A DNA stretch of 10,068 nucleotides from JBDKVA01 sp039679375 (lineage in GTDB: Bacteria; Bacillota; Clostridia; Acetivibrionales; DTU013): contig JBDKVA010000079.1 in NCBI GenBank assembly GCA_039679375.1, positions 1 to 10,068 on the forward strand, given 5' to 3'. Of this stretch, positions 1-6,807 are shown piece by piece (within the stretch, counting starts at the first letter, position 1; every line of letters begins with the position of its first letter). A program made the position numbers and the translations under genes. The notes under the pieces are model-generated. The model had not been told where the DNA came from. It made no database searches and saw only the letters and a list, made by a program, of their open reading frames with translations.

Positions 1-1
1 A

Positions 2-358
2 AACTGTGATAACATTTTAATTGCTTCCCCAAACTATTTTTCAGAGCTATCCGGACAATTGCTTGCTGTCGCCAGCAGATTGCAGTCCTTTTGGAGTGCA
101 CGGCATTTTAGAAAGGAGGAATTGATACATAAAAAGAAGCGCGGCGGAATTGTTTTGGTAGGAGGCGGCGATGGTCATATGTCTACTCCTATAACAACGG
201 CAACATGCCTGTTGAATCATATGAGTGCGCGCAATATAGCAGCACCCGTGTGTTTTCATGACACAAACAATAATCCGGCAATTGAAGATGCTGATACCAT
301 TGCTCATTTGAAAGAATTGGCGGCTTTTTTCAATGACAATGCAAATATTAACGATTAG
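2..358 (+). CDS. Flavodoxin-family / NADPH-dependent FMN reductase-like protein, C-terminal part (5' end outside window)
   Basis: The reading frame is open from the first bases of the window to the TAG at 356-358, giving 118 visible residues, so the gene starts upstream. The visible part begins NCDNILIASPNYFSELSGQL, which matches the FMN-binding loop region of flavodoxin-like FMN reductases (ILIASPVYFSEL-type), followed by a helix with SRLQSFWSARHFR. A second strand and glycine-rich loop, RGGIVLVGGGDG, follows, then the conserved tail segment CFHDTNNNPAIEDADT. Members of this family bind FMN and usually reduce quinones, azo compounds or metals, or pass electrons to partner proteins; the substrate here is unknown. 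A TTG at 59 could be mistaken for the start, but it lies inside the conserved fold and has no ribosome binding site. The gene ends 13 bases before the response regulator start, so it may be co-transcribed with the two-component genes. Confidence 0.8.
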   Translation, partial: NCDNILIASPNYFSELSGQLLAVASRLQSFWSARHFRKEELIHKKKRGGIVLVGGGDGHMSTPITTATCLLNHMSARNIAAPVCFHDTNNNPAIEDADTIAHLKELAAFFNDNANIND

Positions 359-374
359 GGGGAGGATTAATTTG
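358..374 (+). promoter_or_regulatory. Ribosome binding site that selects the TTG start of the response regulator
   Basis: GGGGGAGG at 358-365 lies 6 bases before TTG at 372-374 and overlaps the last base of the flavodoxin stop codon. The alternative ATG at 333 would add 13 residues before the conserved YSILIVEDD strand, inside the upstream gene and with no Shine-Dalgarno sequence. The overlap also suggests translational coupling to the upstream gene. Confidence 0.75.
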
Positions 375-1049
375 TACAGCATTTTGATTGTAGAAGATGA
401 TATCGCCTTAAGCAATGGAATAAAACTCGCTTTAAAAAGTGATGACTTTTTGTTTACACTGGCTTTCAATATTGAAGCTGCAAGAAATGAAGTCAAAGTA
501 AAGCAATTTGACCTAATAATTTTAGATATAAATTTGCCCGATGGGAATGGTCTTGACTTGTTGTCAGCCATAAGAAAGTCTACAGCTGTTCCTGTTATCG
601 TGCTTACTGCTAATGATATGGAAACGGATATTGTAACTGGTTTTGAAATGGGAGCAGATGATTATATAACAAAACCGTTTAGCCTTATGATTTTACGGGC
701 AAGAGTCAATAACCAGCTTAGGCGAACATTATCTGTCAAAATGAAAGAAGTACAGATTGATGATTTCTTATTCAATTTTGAAATGATGGAGTTCAAAAAA
801 AATTGCAAAGCCATTATGCTAAGTAAAACAGAACAAAAGCTGCTGCGATTGCTTGTCGAAAATAAAGGGTGCACGCTTACAAGAAGTGAACTGGTGGATA
901 AGATTTGGACAGATGATGCAGAATATGTGGATGAAAACGCCTTATCTGTCACTGTTAAAAGGCTGAGAGATAAACTGGGGGACACACAATTAAAACCTGA
1001 ATATATAAAGACCATTTATGGCATCGGCTATAAGTGGGCGGTGAAATAA
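372..1049 (+). CDS. OmpR/PhoB-family two-component response regulator
   Basis: This 225-residue protein (TTG start, see the ribosome binding site entry) has the two domains of an OmpR-family transcription factor. In the receiver domain, about residues 2-115, the acidic pocket is E8-D9-D10, the phosphorylated aspartate is D52 in LIILDINLPDGNG, the switch threonine is T79 in VIVLTAND, and the conserved lysine is K101 in ADDYITKPF. The C-terminal winged helix, about residues 125-225, contains LSKTEQKLLRLL, the recognition-helix stretch ENALSVTVKRLRDKL and the wing YIKTIYGIGYKW. Its stop codon directly abuts the ATG of the histidine kinase, so the two are one operon and surely a cognate pair. The phased direct repeats at 1987-2018, before the ABC transporter genes, are its most likely target. 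Length and motifs are complete. The signal is unknown. Confidence 0.96.
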   Translation: MYSILIVEDDIALSNGIKLALKSDDFLFTLAFNIEAARNEVKVKQFDLIILDINLPDGNGLDLLSAIRKSTAVPVIVLTANDMETDIVTGFEMGADDYITKPFSLMILRARVNNQLRRTLSVKMKEVQIDDFLFNFEMMEFKKNCKAIMLSKTEQKLLRLLVENKGCTLTRSELVDKIWTDDAEYVDENALSVTVKRLRDKLGDTQLKPEYIKTIYGIGYKWAVK

Positions 1050-1970
1050 ATGGATAGACTAATGACTGTTTTTATCGTAATATCTCTATTTGCAGTGCTT
1101 GCGGGTATTATTGCAATTCTAATAAGCAGATCAAGGGAGAAGAAAATAATATGCAAGCTGTCCAAAATGCTTGAAAGCGCCATCGACGGCAGCTTTACAG
1201 AAACCCTTTATAATGAATCCACCCTGTCGGCATTGGAAACAAAACTCAACAGGTATTTATCCCAGTGTTTGCTATCTTCTAAAAATCTTAAGCATGAAAG
1301 AGATAAAATAGAATCTCTTGTTTCAGATATTTCCCACCAGACCAAAACTCCTATTTCTAATATTTTGCTTTACTCATCACTTTTATCGGAGCAGAAGAAT
1401 TTAACTGCCGATGCTGGAAATATGGTTCGTCAAATATATACCCAAAGTGAAAAGCTGCGCTTTTTGATTGAAGCGCTGATCAAGGCCTCAAGGCTGGAAA
1501 CAGGCAGTATTTCGCTGTCGCCTGCTAAGAATTCCATCCCGCAGCTGGTTGAAACAGTGCTGCTGCAAATTGAACCAAAAGCGCGGGCAAAAGAGATTAT
1601 TATCACTAAAGATATTCCTGAAATTGCTGCTCAGTTTGATCCGAGATGGACGTCGGAAGCCCTTTACAACATACTGGATAACGGTGTCAAATACACCCGC
1701 AAAGGCGGCAGGATAAGCATTAATGCTGTGTCTTACGAACTTTTCAGCCGAATTGATATTACCGACAACGGTATAGGTATTGCTGAGGAGGAGCACAGCA
1801 AGATTTTCATGCGTTTTTATCGTTCCAATACAGTGCAGCAAGAAGAAGGTGTAGGATTAGGTTTGTTTTTAACAAGAGAGATCATCTCAAAGCAAGGCGG
1901 ATATATTAAAGTATCATCCAAATCAGGACAAGGTTCTACCTTTTCTGTGTTTTTGCCTAAGACTAATTAA
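1050..1970 (+). CDS. Membrane sensor histidine kinase without a large extracytoplasmic domain
   Basis: This 306-residue kinase has one obvious membrane helix at about residues 5-26, then a charged juxtamembrane and coiled segment at about 28-90. The dimerisation/phosphoacceptor helix follows, with H96 in SDISHQTKTPISN. The HATPase domain has the N box at ALYNILDNGVKYT (N207, N211), the G1 box DNGIGI (239-244), the F-like segment KIFMRFYRSN (251-260) and the G2 box GVGLGLFLT (267-275). All catalytic motifs are intact. The ATG directly follows the stop codon of the response regulator, so expression is coupled. With one helix and essentially no outside loop, the protein has no visible ligand-binding domain. 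In similar Firmicutes modules the kinase takes its input from inside the membrane or from the partner transporter, and that is inferred here. It should autophosphorylate and pass the phosphate to D52 of the regulator. Confidence 0.95.
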   Translation: MDRLMTVFIVISLFAVLAGIIAILISRSREKKIICKLSKMLESAIDGSFTETLYNESTLSALETKLNRYLSQCLLSSKNLKHERDKIESLVSDISHQTKTPISNILLYSSLLSEQKNLTADAGNMVRQIYTQSEKLRFLIEALIKASRLETGSISLSPAKNSIPQLVETVLLQIEPKARAKEIIITKDIPEIAAQFDPRWTSEALYNILDNGVKYTRKGGRISINAVSYELFSRIDITDNGIGIAEEEHSKIFMRFYRSNTVQQEEGVGLGLFLTREIISKQGGYIKVSSKSGQGSTFSVFLPKTN

Positions 1971-1986
1971 TACTTTCAAAACTGAT

Positions 1987-2018
1987 AGATTTCAGAAAGA
2001 TTGTCGTTAGATTGTCGT
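1987..2018 (+). promoter_or_regulatory. Three 11-bp-phased AGATT repeats: candidate response-regulator operator
   Basis: AGATTGTCGT occurs at 1998-2007 and again, perfectly, at 2009-2018. A weaker copy, AGATTTCAGA (6 of 10 positions), sits at 1987-1996. The starts are exactly 11 bp apart, so all copies face the same side of the helix. Tandem direct repeats with an 11-bp period are the usual binding architecture of OmpR/PhoB-type regulators. The site lies between the two-component genes and the ABC transporter genes, just before a -10-like sequence, where an activator would sit over a missing -35. Assignment to this particular regulator is inferred. Confidence 0.6.
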
Positions 2019-2020
2019 GT

Positions 2021-2028
2021 TATATTCT
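2021..2028 (+). promoter_or_regulatory. Candidate -10 region of the ABC transporter promoter
   Basis: TATATT at 2021-2026 (5 of 6 matches to TATAAT) overlaps TATTCT at 2023-2028 (4 of 6). No good -35 lies 16-18 bp upstream: that position falls inside the phased repeats, which fits an activator-dependent promoter. TATATG at 2030-2035 is another possible -10, so the exact element is uncertain. Confidence 0.35.
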
Positions 2029-2080
2029 TTATATGGGCAAATTGCTCAATTGATAAGGGATCGGCTATGGAGGTTTTTTT

Positions 2081-2761
2081 ATGTTTATACTGCAAACAAA
2101 TGATCTGAAAAAATATTATGGAAGCGGCAATACTATCGTAAAGGCCCTTGATGACGTTAATGTTTCAATTGATAATGGTGAATTTGTTGCTGTCGTTGGA
2201 ACATCGGGTAGCGGAAAATCCACCCTGCTCCATATGCTTGGCGGATTGGACAGACCCACAAGCGGAAATGTCACCGTAGACGGCAAGGATATTTTTTCGC
2301 TTAAAGATGATGAGCTAACCATCTTCCGCAGAAGAAAAATCGGCTTTGTATTCCAATATTATAACCTTGTGCCTGTGCTGAATGTTTATGAAAATATTGT
2401 GCTGCCTATAGAGTTGGACGGTAACATAGTTGATAAGAATTATATTGATAAAATCATCAATACTATTGGGTTGGAAAGCAAACTTCTAAACCTTCCCAAT
2501 AATCTTTCCGGCGGCCAGCAACAGAGGGTCGCTATTGCAAGAGCACTTGCCACAAAGCCTGCCATTATCCTTGCAGACGAACCGACAGGAAATCTTGACA
2601 GCAAAACCAGTCTGGATGTAATGGGACTTCTAAAAGTAACAAGCGAGCAGTTTAAACAAACCATTGTGATGATCACGCACAATGAGGAAATTGCGCAGTT
2701 GGCGGATAGGATCATACGAATTGAAGACGGCAAAATTGTAGGCGGTGATTCCAATGATTAG
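2081..2761 (+). CDS. ABC transporter ATP-binding protein, MacB/LolD/SalX type
   Basis: This 226-residue ATPase is complete for its family. It has Walker A GTSGSGKST (40-48), a Q-loop at Q92 in FQYYNLVP, the ABC signature LSGGQ (142-146), Walker B IILADE (162-167) with catalytic E167, the D-loop NLDS, and the switch histidine H200 in MITHN. The sequence belongs to the group of ATPases that pair with FtsX-like permeases (MacB, LolD and Firmicutes antimicrobial-peptide transporters). GGAGG at 2069-2073 sits 7 bases before the ATG. The last 8 bases overlap the start of the permease gene, so the two subunits are probably made by coupled translation and form one complex at the cytoplasmic membrane. 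The phased repeats upstream suggest control by the neighbouring two-component system. The substrate cannot be read; peptide antibiotic or lantibiotic removal is the usual role of such modules and is inferred. Confidence 0.96.
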   Translation: MFILQTNDLKKYYGSGNTIVKALDDVNVSIDNGEFVAVVGTSGSGKSTLLHMLGGLDRPTSGNVTVDGKDIFSLKDDELTIFRRRKIGFVFQYYNLVPVLNVYENIVLPIELDGNIVDKNYIDKIINTIGLESKLLNLPNNLSGGQQQRVAIARALATKPAIILADEPTGNLDSKTSLDVMGLLKVTSEQFKQTIVMITHNEEIAQLADRIIRIEDGKIVGGDSND

Positions 2762-5297
2762 GGTTAATAATAAAAAAGCAGTCAGCAATCTATCCATCCG
2801 CTCCATTGCCGCTGCCAAAAAGCGAAACATCATTGCCATCTGTGCCATTGCATTGACGTCGGTTCTGTTTACCAGTCTGTTTACAATCGGCGGCAGCATG
2901 ATGAAGAGTATGGAACAGTCCACAATGCGGCAGGTGGGCACAAGCTCGCACGGCGGTTTTAAATTTCTGACTCAGGAACAATATGACGTCATTGCAAAGG
3001 ATCCTAAGATCAAGGATATTTCCTATAATATTTTAATAGGAATGGCAGTAAACAAAAAGCTTAATAAAATTCAAACAGAGATTCGGTACAGTGAGGATAA
3101 ATCGGCAAAATGGGGTTTCTCCTATCCCGAAACAGGCACAATGCCTCAAAACGAAATGGAAATTGCAACAAGTACCATTGTACTTGATAAACTGGGAATA
3201 CCGCATGAACTTGGCCGGACAGTGCCACTGGAGTTTACTGCCAATGGTAAGAAATACGTAGAAAATTTTACACTCTCAGGATTCTGGAAAGGTGACAGGG
3301 TAAATGCCGCACAGCAAGCATGGGTATCAAGAGCCTTTTGCAACAAGGTGGCGCCCGTCATATCCGTTCCACTGTATGAAAGCGGTTCTGCCGATTATGC
3401 AGGAACAATTCATGCCGACGTATGGTTTACAAATAGCTGGAATATAGAAGACAAAATGAATCAATTGGTTAAGCGTTGCGGTTTTGATCCTCAGAAAATA
3501 AATACCGGTATAAACTGGGCATATACCTCTTCGCAAGTGGACTTTCAAACAATGGCGATGATTTTATCCGTTCTGCTTTTGATTCTGCTATCGGGTTATC
3601 TTATTATCTATAATATCTTTTATTTATCCGTATCACGGGACATCCGTTTTTACGGACTGCTCAAAACCATCGGCACCACAGGCAAACAGCTTAAAAGAAT
3701 AGTCTATCGTCAGGGTTTCCTGCTTTCATTAATAGGAATTCCCATCGGTTTGGTATTGGGCTGGTTCATTGGATGGAGGCTTATTCCTGTCATATTGGAT
3801 CTGACCTCTTTAGCGGGCGGCTTTACCATTTCTGCAAGTCCTGTTATTTTTGCCGGCTCGTCGCTTTTCACCTTGCTCACCGTATATATCAGCTGTATCC
3901 GTCCATGCCGTATGGCGGCAAAAGTTTCCCCTGTTGAGGCCGTAAGATACACTGAAAGTGAAAGCACAATGAAAATTATGAAAAAACAGATTCAAAGACC
4001 TTCACATAAAGTTACTCCCGCTTCCATGGCATTTGCAAACCTGCGCCGCAACCGGAAGAAAGCGGTAGCTGTAGTAATTTCTCTATCATTGAGCATGATT
4101 TTGCTCAATAGCGTTTACACGATTGTCAATGGTTTCGATATGGATAAATATTTGCAGAGTACCATTGTCAGTGATTTTTCCGTCACTCATTTCAGTATTG
4201 AAAAATATGCTTCTTTTAAAGACACGCATGGCGTTACTCCCGAAATACTGGAAGATATCGGAAGCTTGGAAGGTCTAAAGAATATCGGAAATATTTATAT
4301 GAATGAAAATTTCTACCTTCTTGACGATAAAGGTTATGAAAACATAATGAAAATCATTGACGAATATCCTGATGCATTTCCAATGCCATATGCAAAAGAA
4401 GAATTGCGTATGGTAAAAGAGAATAAACAGGTATGGTCTAAAGTTTTCGGTCTGAACAAATTTGCTTTTGGAAAAAGCGATATATTTTCGGGTGATACTG
4501 ATTGGAATAAATTTTCTAATGGGAATTATGTGATTATCAATACTTTTGTATCAGGAGAAGATAAGGGTCGATACTATGATATCGGCGATAAGATAACACT
4601 GGATTTTGGTAATGGCAAAACAAAAGAATACGAGGTTCTTGCAATTGGGAAGATTCCGTATGCAATAGGTCCTCGGTATTCTTCGATGATAGACATAAAT
4701 TTTCTTCTGCCTGATACGGAGTTTCTTGCCCATTTTGGTAAAATAAATCCTCTGCGGACGATATTTGATATAGATGAAGCTCACGTCCTGAAAACAGAAG
4801 AATGGATAAAAGATTATTGTGAGAACGTCAATCCTGATCTGGCTTATTCCTCTAAAACAACCTATGAAGAAGAATTTCACAGTCTTCAGTCCATGTTCCT
4901 GATCGTTGGCGGAGCTATGAGCTTTATTCTTGCTCTTATCGGGATCCTGAACTTTATTAACTCGGTAGTAACATCTATCCTCGCCCGTCAAAAAGAATTT
5001 GCCATATTGCAAAGTATCGGCATGACAGGTAATCAGCTAAAAAGGATGCTTATCTCTGAGGGATTGATCTATGCAGGCTTAACGATTTTATTTGCATCGA
5101 CTGCCGGTGCCGGTATAGGTTATTTACTGGTCCAAGTGCTTGCAGGGCAGATTTGGTTCTTCACATGGCACTTTACATTTCTGCCGATTGTGTACTGTAT
5201 CCCTGTACTTATCCTGATTGCAGCGTCAATACCGGTTATATGTTACCGTACCATGTGCCGTCCAAGCATTGTGGAACGATTGAGGGAAACGGAATAA
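2754..5297 (+). CDS. FtsX-like ABC transporter permease with two FtsX domains
   Basis: This 847-residue membrane protein starts best at ATG 2754, which has AGGCGG at 2740-2745 and gives the N-terminus MIRVNNKKA; a GTG at 2745 would add three residues. I count eight membrane helices, at about 25-50, 268-292, 320-347, 362-385, 437-458, 712-743, 770-795 and 808-835. Helices 1 and 5 are each followed by a large extracytoplasmic domain of more than 200 residues. The cytoplasmic coupling motif appears twice, as LLKTIGTTGKQLKRI (302-316) and LQSIGMTGNQLKRM (752-765), showing that the protein is two FtsX units in tandem. This differs from the ten-helix BceB layout with one large loop and is closer to a fused MacB/LolC-like pair. 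It pairs with the ATPase just upstream. Such permeases usually act on substrates in the outer leaflet or outside the membrane rather than moving small solutes. The exact substrate is unknown. Confidence 0.95.
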   Translation: MIRVNNKKAVSNLSIRSIAAAKKRNIIAICAIALTSVLFTSLFTIGGSMMKSMEQSTMRQVGTSSHGGFKFLTQEQYDVIAKDPKIKDISYNILIGMAVNKKLNKIQTEIRYSEDKSAKWGFSYPETGTMPQNEMEIATSTIVLDKLGIPHELGRTVPLEFTANGKKYVENFTLSGFWKGDRVNAAQQAWVSRAFCNKVAPVISVPLYESGSADYAGTIHADVWFTNSWNIEDKMNQLVKRCGFDPQKINTGINWAYTSSQVDFQTMAMILSVLLLILLSGYLIIYNIFYLSVSRDIRFYGLLKTIGTTGKQLKRIVYRQGFLLSLIGIPIGLVLGWFIGWRLIPVILDLTSLAGGFTISASPVIFAGSSLFTLLTVYISCIRPCRMAAKVSPVEAVRYTESESTMKIMKKQIQRPSHKVTPASMAFANLRRNRKKAVAVVISLSLSMILLNSVYTIVNGFDMDKYLQSTIVSDFSVTHFSIEKYASFKDTHGVTPEILEDIGSLEGLKNIGNIYMNENFYLLDDKGYENIMKIIDEYPDAFPMPYAKEELRMVKENKQVWSKVFGLNKFAFGKSDIFSGDTDWNKFSNGNYVIINTFVSGEDKGRYYDIGDKITLDFGNGKTKEYEVLAIGKIPYAIGPRYSSMIDINFLLPDTEFLAHFGKINPLRTIFDIDEAHVLKTEEWIKDYCENVNPDLAYSSKTTYEEEFHSLQSMFLIVGGAMSFILALIGILNFINSVVTSILARQKEFAILQSIGMTGNQLKRMLISEGLIYAGLTILFASTAGAGIGYLLVQVLAGQIWFFTWHFTFLPIVYCIPVLILIAASIPVICYRTMCRPSIVERLRETE

Positions 5298-5322
5298 CAA
5301 TAATGGGATGGGCTATTTTACC

Positions 5323-5427
5323 ATCATCTCTGTCGCTATACAATATTCTTCCAACTTCTATTACATCATCAATAGCCACATAGTAGGCAGTGAAATTATC
5401 CACATAAATATGGTAGTATGGGTATTT
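5323..5427 (-). pseudogene. Remnant resembling the C-terminal part of a RelE/ParE-type toxin
   Basis: Read on the - strand, this stretch gives 35 residues, including VDNFTAYYVAIDDVIEVGR followed by ILYSDRD. That has the look of the last strands of RelE/ParE-family toxins, which typically read VDNYxVFYxVD...VxVxRILYGxRD. A TGA at 5428-5430 lies just before it in frame. No start codon, no toxin N-terminus and no antitoxin gene are visible. On the other side the frame has no stop of its own and runs into the antisense of the permease 3' end. The piece begins only a few bases from the edge of repeat copy 1, as if the rest had been replaced. It is too short to be functional. The family assignment is by eye and could be wrong. 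Confidence 0.4.
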
Positions 5428-5433
5428 TCATCT

Positions 5434-5487
5434 CAGGATGGATCTATTATATATTGTTTGACCATATGGTAAATTATTGGTATCATT
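5434..5487 (+). repeat. Direct repeat copy 1, carrying a promoter
   Basis: This 54-bp segment matches 6808-6858 at 48 of 54 aligned positions: three substitutions, a one-base gap and a two-base gap (TATATATT against TATATT). The two copies flank the aldo/keto reductase gene in the same orientation. Similarity stops abruptly on both sides, so the unit is a defined block and not background A+T richness. Confidence 0.85.
5458..5486 (+). promoter_or_regulatory. Sigma-A-type promoter of the aldo/keto reductase, with palindrome in spacer
   Basis: TTGACC (5458-5463) and TATCAT (5481-5486) each match consensus at 5 of 6 positions and are 17 bp apart. The spacer region contains the perfect 10-bp palindrome ACCATATGGT (5461-5470), which overlaps the -35. 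That is a typical place for a repressor operator. Transcription would begin near 5493, giving a leader of about 77 bases before the ATG at 5570. All promoter hexamer bases are unchanged in the second copy at 6829-6857. Confidence 0.7.
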
Positions 5488-5569
5488 GTTGAAGAATAGT
5501 ATGAAAATGTGAATTTAAAGTATTAATATAATATTCCATTGTACAGTAAACAAAGGAGGAGTATTTTAA

Positions 5570-6721
5570 ATGATATTTAGGGAACTTGGCAAAACAGGTC
5601 TGAAAGTTAGTGTGATTGGCCTTGGATGCGAAAATCTTGATGGCAGGCCGTATTCACAGATTGAAGAAACAATTAATACTGCTCTTGAACATAATGTAAA
5701 TATTATGGATGTGTTCATGCCGGGGAAAGAAATTCGAGAAAACATTGCAAAAGCTTTAGGCGATAGACGCAAAAAAGTCATGATACAAGGGCATATTGGT
5801 TCTACAGATATAAGGCAGCAGTATGATATAAGCCGGGATATGCCTACGGTACGGCGATACTTTGATGATATCTTGCGTATTTTTGGTGGCTTCATAGATT
5901 TAGGAATGATGTTTTTCATTGACTCGGATGAGGATTACAAAAATGTTTTTGAAACGGACTTCGTCAAATATGTAGAACACCTGAAAAAGCAAGGTTACAT
6001 CGGTCATATTGGCTTTAGTTCGCATAATCCAGCGACGGCAATTAAGGTAATCAATACAGGATTGCCAGAAATGCTAATGTTTAGCATAAATCCTGCGTTT
6101 GATATGCTTCCATCTGAAGAATATATTTTTAATCATTTTCAAAATGGTTTTGATCCCGAACTATTTCGAGGAATTGACCCAAAGCGAGCGGAGCTTTATA
6201 AACTATGTACGCAAAAACAGATTGGCATTACTGTGATGAAAACACTAGGCGGTGGTAAATTACTTTTACCAGAACACACTCCGTTTGCCAAGCCGCTTTC
6301 CGTGCCTCAATGTGTTCATTATGCACTGTCAAGACCGGCTGTGGCCAGCGTATTGCTGGGCTGCCAGACATCAGGTGAGATATTAAACGCTATGCGATAT
6401 TTTGAAATTGACAATTCGGAGAGAGATTATGCTGAAATTCTTGGAACGATGCGCAATGATTTTAAAGGAAACTGTGTTTATTGCAGCCACTGCCAGCCTT
6501 GCCCGTCGGGGATTGACATCGCAACAGTCAACAAGTATCTCGACATTGCTCGCATAGATCTCACCAATATACCGCCATCCATTCGTTCTCACTATTTGAG
6601 CCTAAACCACATTGGAAGCGATTGCGTTGGCTGTGGTAACTGTGAGAACCGCTGTCCTTTTAGTGTGCCAATTATCAAGAATATGGCAGAAGCAGAAAGG
6701 CTTTTAGGTAAGAATTCTTAG
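5570..6721 (+). CDS. Aldo/keto reductase-fold protein with C-terminal 2x[4Fe-4S] ferredoxin-like tail
   Basis: This 383-residue protein begins FRELGKTGLKVSVIGLGC, the standard opening of the aldo/keto reductase barrel, and continues with barrel segments such as HIGFSSHNP (146-154), ITVMKTLGGG (220-229) and RPAVASVLLGC (255-265). The last 85 residues carry two cysteine sets: C302, C305, C308, C311 (CX2CX2CX2CP) and C352, C355, C358, C362 (CX2CX2CX3CP). These should hold two [4Fe-4S] clusters, as in other ferredoxin-tailed reductases of anaerobes. The classical catalytic tetrad is not conserved. D47 is present, but the Tyr position (D+5) is G52, the Lys strand reads VMIQGH, and the His position reads GMMFF with F115. 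It may therefore not act as a normal NADPH-dependent carbonyl reductase. AAAGGAGG at 5552-5559 supports the ATG start. It has its own promoter, and a twin of that promoter precedes the next gene. Confidence 0.93.
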   Translation: MIFRELGKTGLKVSVIGLGCENLDGRPYSQIEETINTALEHNVNIMDVFMPGKEIRENIAKALGDRRKKVMIQGHIGSTDIRQQYDISRDMPTVRRYFDDILRIFGGFIDLGMMFFIDSDEDYKNVFETDFVKYVEHLKKQGYIGHIGFSSHNPATAIKVINTGLPEMLMFSINPAFDMLPSEEYIFNHFQNGFDPELFRGIDPKRAELYKLCTQKQIGITVMKTLGGGKLLLPEHTPFAKPLSVPQCVHYALSRPAVASVLLGCQTSGEILNAMRYFEIDNSERDYAEILGTMRNDFKGNCVYCSHCQPCPSGIDIATVNKYLDIARIDLTNIPPSIRSHYLSLNHIGSDCVGCGNCENRCPFSVPIIKNMAEAERLLGKNS

Positions 6722-6807
6722 GTCGCATTAGTATTTATACAGTATAAGCCTTATATGAATTGAATTCGCAATCTTTATATTTTCTGCCACAATCAAGTGT
6801 TTCCATG

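Larger units (their letters stand above)
5298..5569. other. Intergenic region between permease and aldo/keto reductase: toxin remnant, repeat copy 1 and promoter
   Basis: No intact gene is present. The left half holds a decayed - strand coding piece resembling a RelE/ParE toxin (5323-5427). The right half holds repeat copy 1 (5434-5487) with its promoter, then an A+T-rich leader that includes a TATAAT at 5527-5532 lacking a convincing -35. No clear hairpin with a T-run marks the end of the transporter operon. Confidence 0.7.

Noticed and set aside
113..124. AAAGGAGG followed by an in-frame TTG inside the flavodoxin-family gene, as an internal start
   Set aside because: The spacing to the TTG is only one base, and starting there would discard conserved fold residues.
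59..358. A 99-residue gene starting at TTG 59
   Set aside because: The same frame is open to the window edge and the upstream residues complete the flavodoxin-type motif, so this is the tail of a longer gene.
4551..5012. Minus-strand 153-residue frame inside the permease gene
   Set aside because: It is an antisense shadow of an intact, well-conserved coding region, with no domain or start signal.
5153..5383. Plus-strand 76-residue frame overlapping the permease 3' end
   Set aside because: It is mostly out-of-frame permease sequence with no ribosome binding site. The part after 5297 makes better sense on the other strand.
6735..6747. TTATAC-A-GTATAA inverted repeat after the reductase gene as a terminator
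   Set aside because: The stem is weak and A+T-rich, the loop is too small, and no T-run follows.
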